Shown piece by piece: positions 1-6,713 of a stretch of 17,910 bases of DNA. Both the position numbers and the translations under genes were made by a program. This DNA comes from Planctomycetota bacterium (lineage in GTDB: Bacteria; Planctomycetota; Planctomycetia; Planctomycetales; Planctomycetaceae): assembly GCA_027622115.1 (NCBI GenBank), contig JAQBZS010000024.1, positions 1-17,910 of the forward strand, read 5' to 3'. A model generated the notes under the pieces. That model did not search any database. It saw only the letters and a list, made by a program, of their open reading frames with translations, and was not told the origin of the DNA. The number at the start of each line of letters is the position of its first letter. Position 1 is the stretch's first letter.

Positions 1-111
1 GGTCATCCGCTCAAGCACTGGCCAGTGGCACACATTATCACCAACGATTGCCAGTGCCACCCCGCCGGCCATCAATTCGTCGTAGAGCGGCTCGCCGTTG
101 ATGGATGTCAA
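1..111 (-). CDS. Partial unrecognised protein, N-terminal 37 residues, runs off left edge
   Basis: An open frame begins at a TTG codon (109-111), directly after an in-frame TAA, and stays open to the left edge, so only the N-terminus is visible. It reads MTSINGEPLYDELMAGGVAL, then AIVGDNVCHWPVLERMT. The codons favour G or C at the third position, as in the clear genes of this window. A possible ribosome binding sequence (AGGACAGG) lies 8-12 bases before the TTG; an ATG at codon 14 is an alternative start. It sits 125 bp downstream of the WG-repeat gene on the same strand and could be the third gene of that cluster. I do not recognise a family. The short length and non-ATG start make this uncertain. 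Confidence 0.4.
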   Translation of the reverse strand, partial: MTSINGEPLYDELMAGGVALAIVGDNVCHWPVLERMT

Positions 112-236
112 TTACACTGCCTGTCCTTGTTCTGTTTACCTCGTAGGGCTCGCGAGCGTAGCAATCGCCGCCCATTACGGATCAGGAATTATTCGCACTA
201 CGACGCGAACAGGAGGTTGGCTTTGCCGATAGCAAG

Positions 237-1175
237 CTACATTCGTTCGGAACAAACGACGAACAGGTCCTCTCCTATAGGATCATTTGAGAATTGGAAT
301 TCACTATCTTTTGGCACCACGATTCGTCCTCCGACGCTGACTTGACATGTTTGTTTACCAATTCGTCCAAACGCGAATCCTCGGCAGAAATCACCCAACG
401 TGTCGAAAGTCGCTCCAACCACTGTTGTCCCGCATACGTCGATTGCCCCCCACTTCCCATTCCTTTTAACTGCCGCGAGCCCCCCAGAGTAGCCGCTAGC
501 CGCTTCGAATACCGGCTCAACAACGACCGAACCGTCTGTCCTCATGAATCCATGAAGATCATCGTTTGACGTGATTTGAATCATGCCATTCGATGCGCTG
601 CTCATACTATACCCGTTGTAGCTCTTAGAACCAAAATGATCCAGCACCATACGCTGTCCGTTGTCCACTATGATCGCACAGCCGCACTGAAAACTGTATG
701 CGTGGCAAAACGGCCCGAAGATCCTTTCTCCGAGCGCGTTAATATAGTAAAATGCACCGTGTTCCATTACCGCCGCTAAACCCTCTGAAAAAGGAGACGC
801 ACGCTCAAATGTTGGAGGAATCATCACTTTCCCCAGATCAGAAATGTAGCCTCGCACACCATCAACAGTGTATACGGCAATACCGCTGTGACATGGTGTC
901 AAGTCATCGTACCCTGCCGGAATAACAAATCTCCCTTCCTTGTCGATCATGCCAAATCGTTCTTCACGCGATACAACGGCAAGGCCGCATGAAAACGGAC
1001 CTGCATCATCGAACCCATCGCGGATTATGGTCTTGCCCGAACGGTCAATATAGAAGTATTCGCCAGCGTCAGAAACGACACCAAGCCCTTCAGAAAACGG
1101 CAAAGCGAGATCATACTTTGCCGGTAGAACGGTTACTCCTTCAGTGTTCGCATAGCCCCAGGCCGGTTCGTTCAT
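237..1175 (-). CDS. WG-repeat protein, candidate partner/immunity protein of the upstream large protein
   Basis: A protein of 312 residues built almost wholly of WG-type repeats, about 40-45 residues each, six to seven copies. The pattern is an aromatic-Ile-Asp pair, a Gly, an Ile-Pro or Val-Glu-Pro stretch, then a PFSEGLAAV-like segment. Clear examples are PFSEGLGVV, PFSCGLAVV, PFSEGLAAV and YSGGLAAVKRNGKWGAID. WG repeats form beta-rich binding domains with no known catalytic residues. No signal peptide or membrane segment is seen, so it is probably cytoplasmic. I chose the ATG at 1175 because GAGGTG lies 6 bases before it; a frame-extending ATG at 1187, which overlaps the upstream stop as ATGA, would add four residues. 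The gene follows the 1814-residue protein immediately, a position typical of immunity genes. That role is inferred from position only. The last repeats are degenerate. Confidence 0.85.
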   Translation of the reverse strand: MNEPAWGYANTEGVTVLPAKYDLALPFSEGLGVVSDAGEYFYIDRSGKTIIRDGFDDAGPFSCGLAVVSREERFGMIDKEGRFVIPAGYDDLTPCHSGIAVYTVDGVRGYISDLGKVMIPPTFERASPFSEGLAAVMEHGAFYYINALGERIFGPFCHAYSFQCGCAIIVDNGQRMVLDHFGSKSYNGYSMSSASNGMIQITSNDDLHGFMRTDGSVVVEPVFEAASGYSGGLAAVKRNGKWGAIDVCGTTVVGATFDTLGDFCRGFAFGRIGKQTCQVSVGGRIVVPKDSEFQFSNDPIGEDLFVVCSERM

Positions 1176-1179
1176 GTTA

Positions 1180-1185
1180 CACCTC
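1180..1185 (-). promoter_or_regulatory. Ribosome binding site of the WG-repeat gene, overlapping the upstream stop codon
   Basis: GAGGTG on the minus strand lies just upstream of the ATG at 1175 and overlaps the TGA stop (1184-1186) of the large upstream gene. It decides the start in favour of 1175 over the ATG at 1187, which has no good Shine-Dalgarno sequence. The overlap suggests translational coupling of the two genes. Confidence 0.6.
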
Positions 1186-4100
1186 ATTCATCGATGCGCA
1201 CATCACCAGGTGGATTCACAAACCCACTACGTGCCAATCGCTGTTTATACCGCTTAATCGCGTCATTCTTAGATTCATTCAGTCTCTTGCTATCAGTAGT
1301 TTCGCGACCGCGTCGTGTTCCGCCAAGACTATCGCCTCGCCGGTCAATCCTTATTCCACCGTCTTGAGCGTGCCTATTATACGCCCTTTTTAGCGACATG
1401 TACAGCATCTTGAGTTTCTCATTGAACATCTTCTTAAAGGCTTCTGGATCATCGACATAGACCTCCCATTCAGCGACATTCTTCATTGCAGATCGCAAAT
1501 GCTCCATCGCGAATTTGTGTGCTAGATACTCGTGCCTTGCTTGCCTTGTTTCCAGAGATGTGATGTCGTTTTCCCGGACTGTTTTCATGGAGCTACGATG
1601 CAACTTGTGAAGTTCCGCGGATAGTTCCACCACGGTGACTATGTCACCAATTGCCGGCAGGTTACTAACAGTGCCAAGAACCACTCCTTTTTCCTTGACA
1701 TCACTTGCAAAAGAATAGCCGGATCCTAACGTGCCGACAATAGGGATAAGTGTGCCGATTCGTAGGTATTTACCAGCATTACGGTAGACTTTTGAGTTCT
1801 TTGTGGCCTGTTTTAGTTCAGGCCCCTCATCAAGAACTTTGTCTACGTTCTTACGCGCGGTGTGCACTTCCCCTTGAGCCTTCTTGACCTCCGGGTGATC
1901 TACATTACCATGTTTATCCAACGCAGATTCGTATTCTGTATTCTTGCGATTCAGTTCCGCCTTTGCCTTGTTCCTTGCGTCCCAGTCAGTATAGGTGACC
2001 GTTGCAGGCTTGCCCATTAGGTTCTTGCCCTGATTATCAACGAGCCCATAGTCGACTTTCATTTCCTCTGCAATCTCCAGGATCTTCTTTTTGCTGAGCG
2101 CTCGAGCCTTGTTTGCTTTCTTGGCTGTTTTGAGACGTTCCTCGAACTCAACTTCCCATTTTTTTCCCATCGGATTGTCGTTCGAGTGAAGGCGTTGGTG
2201 GTCTTTCTCGTAAAGGTCCCACCCGTTTTCAGGTTCATGCACTTCGAAGTTGTTACCTTTCCCCCAGTCTCCATCTTCGCCAAACAGTCCTTGCGGCAGG
2301 ATGTGATGCCACCAGTGCTTGCGGTGAGACGTATCTTTCTTCACACTGCTAGAGACAGTGTTTGGATGTGAGCCATCGGCATTCGCCCAACTCGAGGTTA
2401 ATCCTTGACTGCCAGGTTGTATAGTGTTCCCTCGGCGCTGAGGGATTTGTTTCGCATTTGGGTGCGTGAGAAACTGCCCCTCAGAATACGCTTCGCTGTT
2501 GGACCAGGAATCGCTGAAAGATGTTGAATCGCCGTCGCTGCCGATTTCCAAGTGGCCGTATTCTCGGAGTTCCCAGTAGGTGCTGTAGCCGCTGGCGTCG
2601 CTGATGCTGCCGGAATTTGATGTGTTGCGAGTTTCCGCGATTACCTCTTCCGTGCCGTCGGCATTGAAACGCGTTTGCTGCTTTGAATCGGACGTGTTCT
2701 CGGAGGTCGAGTTGGAATTGGACCAGGTTGTGTCCTTGAAGTAGGACTCGACGCCGGGACCGGGGCTGGTGCGGGTTTCGTTGATTACGCTGTTGCTGGA
2801 TGCTTGGGTAGCGCTGTTGAAGTCGTTGGTGGACTCGGTGACGAGGCCCGTTTTGGTGTCTTCGCCTTCCTTCGTTCGCGTGATTTCCAGGTCCGCGAGG
2901 CGGTCGCTTTTGCTTTCGTTGGCAAACGAAAAACTGGAGGCGTCCGAGATAGCCGTTCTCGTGCCGTTGCCGAGATTCATCGCGCCGGTTTGCGTGACCA
3001 GGGAAAAGTTGCTCGCTCTGGTGTCAGAGCTGGTGAAATTGGTGTCGGACTCTTCGTGGATGCTTTTGATCGACGTGCCGTCGGCGTAGTCGTCCGTGAC
3101 GTGACGTCGCTTGTCCGTGAGAGTGTCGGTTGACTCGGAGGTGGACGAATCGTCGATTTGGAGATTCGTGGACATGTCTTCGCTGCTGTCTTTGAACCAG
3201 ATGAAGAAGTCGTCGTGCGAGTTGTGGTTGGACTCGGTGGTGACTTCGGACTTAGTGATTGTGCGGCCGTTCTTGATTTCGTTGTCGCCTGAGATCGTGC
3301 CGCTGGATTCCGTGCCGCTGGTTTCGCCGTCGTCGGATCCGCCGCTTTCGCTGTCGTCCGTTGTTGGTTCGGAGGATTCCGAAGGTGCCAGAGTGGTGAT
3401 TCTCAGATCTTCGGTGGTGTCGAACGAGTAGGTTGTCTTGTCGTCGCTGTGGTCTCCGGTGTGGAAGTCGACTTCCCAGCCGTCGCCGACCGCGACTTCG
3501 CCGCGTTCCATGTAGAAGTCGAAATCGAAATCGCTCTCGGATTCGAACGAGCCCGAGAAGTTGAAGTGGTTGTCGTTGTCAGTAACGGTCGTGCTGTCGG
3601 CCTCGAGCGAGATTTCGGAATCGAGGTCGTAAGCGAGGGTGTTTTCGGCTTCGGACTCGTCGTCGATTTCGAAGCGGATGTTTGTCAGTTCGCCGCTGCC
3701 GCCGATGGTCGGTGTTCCGTAGCCGTCGCGGTAGTGGTACAGGAAGCCGAAGGTGTCGCTGGATTCATGTGTGACTTCGCCGACGTGAATGCTTTCGAGC
3801 GTGCCGGTCACCATGGTGTTTGAATCGTCATCCGTTGAGTCAACGAGCGGTGAGTCATCAGTGGTTGCGTCGCTGGAATCGCTGGACGAGGAGTTGGTCT
3901 TGGTGATTAGCAAATCCGCGTTCTGCTCGGAGTGGTCGGTGCTGGTGACGGTGGAATCCGCCGCGAGATTCAGCCGGATGGATTCGCCGTCGAATTCCGG
4001 CAGCTTCGTGCCTTTCTCAGAGCTGTAGGCGAAGCCGGTTTCGTCGGTGGTCTTGGCGTGGCTGTCAACAACATAGGCGGCGAGCAGCGCGGTTGTGGAA

Positions 4101-6628
4101 CCGGATCCTGAGAGCGACGTGTCGGCGGTCATGTCCGATGTGTAGTCCTCGCCGTAGTCGTCGGTGCTGTCGATGTGGAACGTGAATTCTTCGTCGGCCG
4201 AGGCTTTCACGCGGGTGGGCGGGGCCGGTTCGCCGGGCAGGTATTGTGCGGAGCATCCGGCACGAGACTCGTAGTTCAAGTGGAAGGCATCGCTGGCCGT
4301 GTAGGTGCCGGAATCCGCTGACACGAAGCGTGTCGTGCCGGTGATGACGGGGGTTGCATCAGAATCAGACTCGGGACGATCGACGAGCAGATCGGCGTTG
4401 GCTTGGCCTACATATCCGCCGTCGAGCCGCGAACTGTTGCTGATGTCGAGCGTGAGTTTGCGGCCGTCCGCGGCGATGACGTCGCCTTGCTGCGATGTCA
4501 CGAGCAGCGCGAAGCTGTCGTTGGACTTGTACGTGCCGTCGAATGTTGCGAGAGACTCGACGGTGGATTGCGAACTGCCGTCCGTGTTGAGCGTCGTGTC
4601 GGATTGCGTGCGGTAAGCGGTGTTGTCGACGTTGTTTTCGGTGGACGCGATGTCGAGTGTGGATTCCGTCAGTGCCGCGTTTTGTGCGGAGTCGCTGAAT
4701 GATGCGGCAAGCGACCCGGTCTCGAAAGCTTTACCGGTGGACTCGTCTGGATCGGGCGATTCGTCTTCCTTTTCTTCTGGGAAGATGAATTCGGTGGAGA
4801 GTGACTGTGCGGCGAGCGTGAAGTGCGATGTGAAAGTGTTCTTGCCGGTGCCGGAAACGTCTTGTGCGATCGTGCCGCTGATCTCGGTTTCGGCGTCTTC
4901 AGTGGCCTTCATGATCAGCAGACTTGCGGCGGCGTCCTCGCTGTAGGACTGTTGGTTGACGTTGGTGTCGGAGACGTCGATCGACAGGGACTCGCCGTCG
5001 TTGTTGCCAAGGTCGCCCTGCTCTCGGCTCAACCGTAGCCGCATGGAATCGATGGCGATCACCGCGCCGCCAGCATCAGTCGTCGTTTGCAGGTCGGTTT
5101 GAAGAGTGCCGGATTCGATCGTGGTCAGTGCGGCCAGCGTGTCGTCTTGCGTGTGCAGAAACGTGACGGACTCGGCAATCTCGATCTTCGTTTCGAGTTG
5201 CGCGGCGTCCTCGGGCTTGCGTGCGTACACAGTGAGGGAAACGCCTTCGCTGCCACTCACGGTCACGTTGCTGGTCGTGTGCTCGTCGATGATCGTCTTG
5301 GAGGGTTCGGCGTCGCTCGGCGAATCAAATGTGAGTTCCGCCGCGACGTTCCAGGTCGTGTTGTCGGTGACATTGAGTGTGTCGTCGATCGTGAGCGACG
5401 CCTGCGTGCCGTCGCCACCGGAATAGTCGCCGACATCTTGGCTGAACGTGAAGCCGTCGTCGCTGTGGACGACTTGCTGCGACTCGCCGCGGTCTTTGAG
5501 GTTGACCGTCAGGGAATCCAAGTCCAGATCGTGCGTGACTTTGTAGTCGTTGCGAGCGATGCCGGTATCGCTGCCGTTCATGTTGACATCGATCGTCACG
5601 GGCGAAGCGGTGTTGTCGATGACCGATGTGACCGGCTGCGAGGCTGCGTTCCAGTTGCTGATCTCGTGGCCGGAAAGTTCGACCTTGCCGGAGTCGGTCT
5701 TCGTGCCGTCCGCAGCGTTTTCCGTGACAGTATTGATCGTGCCTTGGTCGAGATAAGTCGATCGCGTTGCCGATGCCACGGGAATGTGGGTTTCGATCAC
5801 TCGACCTTGACCGGCGAAGACGGCTCCGTGATTCCACACGCTGTTCGATGTGCCGGCGATTGTCGCGTCCATTCCGCCGGTGTTTCCCCAGCGACCAATG
5901 ACGGTTGACTTGAGGCTGCGATCCCGGCCGTACTCTTCCTGCACGTTGAAGGATGATTCGAATTCGTCGTTGGTGTTGAACTGTGTTTGCGATTCATCCC
6001 CAAGCACGAGCGAATCCTGGCCGTCGTCTGACACGCCGGCCATGTCGAGTGACTCATGGCCGATGTAGCTGAATGCCTGGCTGCCTGACGTGTCCGTTGT
6101 GATGGCCAATGAGCCGATCTTTTGGAGGGCATCGAGTTGTGATGGACTGCTGGCATACGAATCGTCATTCCCAGTTTGAATTGTTGCGTCGTTCTTCCCA
6201 GCGACACCAAATTCGTCGAATGGCGTGCTCGCTGTTGAATCTTGGAGTCCCGTGTCGAACTGGCGGAATTCGAGGTCTGGAACCAGCGTTTGTTTGTCCT
6301 GCAATTCGTAGTCGCCGCTGATCGCGTAATCGAATTCACCGGCACCCTTGAGTTCAATCTTGACGACGGATGGCTCGGTGCCTTGGATCGGTTCGGCTGC
6401 TGCATCGGTCGAATCCGCGCCATCACTGATGATCTGGGATTTGTCGGCGGATTCATCGTTGGTCTCGTCCGAAGACGCGAAGTCCGCGCGAGGAATGCGA
6501 GGCTGCTCCAGCATGATCTCGGTCAGCAGCGTTGTCGTTCCTTCGCCGATTGCGATGAAATCACCGGCTGCTTCGAGCGTGCTGGTCGATTTTCCTTTGA
6601 GGGTGACTTCATCGTTCGGCAGCAGCAC
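1184..6628 (-). CDS. Giant repeat-stalk protein with HNH/EndoVII-like C-terminal motif, candidate polymorphic toxin
   Basis: An 1814-residue, strongly acidic, Ser/Thr/Asp-rich protein. Residues 1 to about 540 are low-complexity and beta-prone. Residues about 540-1290 hold five tandem units of some 170 residues, each marked by an ADLLITKT-like strand (near 569, 745, 905, 1074 and 1245). From about 1425 the composition changes to Lys/His-rich and helical. There W1439-W-H-H-I-L-P-Q, N1468-G-W, D1476-H and L1480-H follow the His-Asn-His order of the HNH/EndoVII toxin nucleases. A hydrophobic stretch (about 1620-1670, LIPIVGTLGSGYSF then LPAIGDIVTVVEL) and a basic helical tail follow. No signal peptide is visible. 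The start is uncertain: the GTG used here has no clear ribosome binding site, the frame stays open upstream without an ATG, and a frameshifted repeat lies just before it. The modular build and downstream partner suggest a secreted or contact-delivered toxin. A structural surface protein is the main alternative. Confidence 0.75.
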   Translation of the reverse strand: MLLPNDEVTLKGKSTSTLEAAGDFIAIGEGTTTLLTEIMLEQPRIPRADFASSDETNDESADKSQIISDGADSTDAAAEPIQGTEPSVVKIELKGAGEFDYAISGDYELQDKQTLVPDLEFRQFDTGLQDSTASTPFDEFGVAGKNDATIQTGNDDSYASSPSQLDALQKIGSLAITTDTSGSQAFSYIGHESLDMAGVSDDGQDSLVLGDESQTQFNTNDEFESSFNVQEEYGRDRSLKSTVIGRWGNTGGMDATIAGTSNSVWNHGAVFAGQGRVIETHIPVASATRSTYLDQGTINTVTENAADGTKTDSGKVELSGHEISNWNAASQPVTSVIDNTASPVTIDVNMNGSDTGIARNDYKVTHDLDLDSLTVNLKDRGESQQVVHSDDGFTFSQDVGDYSGGDGTQASLTIDDTLNVTDNTTWNVAAELTFDSPSDAEPSKTIIDEHTTSNVTVSGSEGVSLTVYARKPEDAAQLETKIEIAESVTFLHTQDDTLAALTTIESGTLQTDLQTTTDAGGAVIAIDSMRLRLSREQGDLGNNDGESLSIDVSDTNVNQQSYSEDAAASLLIMKATEDAETEISGTIAQDVSGTGKNTFTSHFTLAAQSLSTEFIFPEEKEDESPDPDESTGKAFETGSLAASFSDSAQNAALTESTLDIASTENNVDNTAYRTQSDTTLNTDGSSQSTVESLATFDGTYKSNDSFALLVTSQQGDVIAADGRKLTLDISNSSRLDGGYVGQANADLLVDRPESDSDATPVITGTTRFVSADSGTYTASDAFHLNYESRAGCSAQYLPGEPAPPTRVKASADEEFTFHIDSTDDYGEDYTSDMTADTSLSGSGSTTALLAAYVVDSHAKTTDETGFAYSSEKGTKLPEFDGESIRLNLAADSTVTSTDHSEQNADLLITKTNSSSSDSSDATTDDSPLVDSTDDDSNTMVTGTLESIHVGEVTHESSDTFGFLYHYRDGYGTPTIGGSGELTNIRFEIDDESEAENTLAYDLDSEISLEADSTTVTDNDNHFNFSGSFESESDFDFDFYMERGEVAVGDGWEVDFHTGDHSDDKTTYSFDTTEDLRITTLAPSESSEPTTDDSESGGSDDGETSGTESSGTISGDNEIKNGRTITKSEVTTESNHNSHDDFFIWFKDSSEDMSTNLQIDDSSTSESTDTLTDKRRHVTDDYADGTSIKSIHEESDTNFTSSDTRASNFSLVTQTGAMNLGNGTRTAISDASSFSFANESKSDRLADLEITRTKEGEDTKTGLVTESTNDFNSATQASSNSVINETRTSPGPGVESYFKDTTWSNSNSTSENTSDSKQQTRFNADGTEEVIAETRNTSNSGSISDASGYSTYWELREYGHLEIGSDGDSTSFSDSWSNSEAYSEGQFLTHPNAKQIPQRRGNTIQPGSQGLTSSWANADGSHPNTVSSSVKKDTSHRKHWWHHILPQGLFGEDGDWGKGNNFEVHEPENGWDLYEKDHQRLHSNDNPMGKKWEVEFEERLKTAKKANKARALSKKKILEIAEEMKVDYGLVDNQGKNLMGKPATVTYTDWDARNKAKAELNRKNTEYESALDKHGNVDHPEVKKAQGEVHTARKNVDKVLDEGPELKQATKNSKVYRNAGKYLRIGTLIPIVGTLGSGYSFASDVKEKGVVLGTVSNLPAIGDIVTVVELSAELHKLHRSSMKTVRENDITSLETRQARHEYLAHKFAMEHLRSAMKNVAEWEVYVDDPEAFKKMFNEKLKMLYMSLKRAYNRHAQDGGIRIDRRGDSLGGTRRGRETTDSKRLNESKNDAIKRYKQRLARSGFVNPPGDVRIDE
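2790..5010 (-). repeat. Five tandem coding repeats, period about 480-530 bp
   Basis: Within the giant gene a recurrent strand motif is spaced regularly: LLIMKAT near 4915, ADLLVDRP near 4393, ADLLITKT near 3913, EDLRITTL near 3405 and ADLEITRT near 2892. Each is preceded by a turn such as QGDVIAADGRKLTLDI or EKGTKLPEFDGESIRL, and followed by an acidic linker, an (I/V)TGT or SGT strand, and a SxDxF strand. A degenerate unit (AELTFDSPSD) may precede them near 5335. The conservation is at protein level; I see no long DNA identity between units. They probably form a beta-rich stalk. Confidence 0.65.
6071..6114. repeat. 44-bp direct repeat, copy inside the giant gene
   Basis: On the plus strand this segment matches 6645-6688 at 41 of 44 positions (mismatches at repeat positions 6, 16 and 28). 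Here it encodes SLAITTDTSGSQAF in the frame of the giant protein. The two copies are 574 bp apart, which is not a multiple of three. Confidence 0.85.
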
Positions 6629-6644
6629 CGTGTTTTTGCCAACC

Positions 6645-6688
6645 GAATGACTGGCTGCCCGACGTGTCCGTCGTGATGGCCAATGAGC
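6645..6688. repeat. 44-bp direct repeat, copy upstream of the giant gene
   Basis: Second copy of the repeat at 6071-6114, lying between the stop of the FecR-VIT protein (6714) and the GTG of the giant gene (6628). Read in the same sense as the other copy it gives SLAITTDTSGSQSF, but that frame ends at a TGA inside the first codons of the giant gene. It looks like a decayed piece of the same coding sequence. Confidence 0.85.
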
Positions 6689-6713
6689 TGCATTTGGGTT
6701 GAAACGAGTTGCC

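Noticed and set aside
15..60. Inverted and near-direct repeats (GCACTGGC at 15-22, GCCAGTGC at 50-57) suggesting a REP-like element or terminator
   Set aside because: They fall inside a coding-like minus-strand frame and the arms are short with a long spacer. With one copy in the window there is no support for a dispersed repeat.
25..345. Plus-strand open frame of 106 codons at the left end
   Set aside because: Cys/Arg-rich with no motif; it runs antisense into the WG-repeat gene and opposite the better minus-strand frame at 1-111.
5087..5908. Plus-strand open frame of 273 codons opposite the giant gene
   Set aside because: It is the antisense of the acidic repeat gene. Its Arg/Val-rich composition mirrors the GC-rich codons of the other strand and no domain is recognisable.
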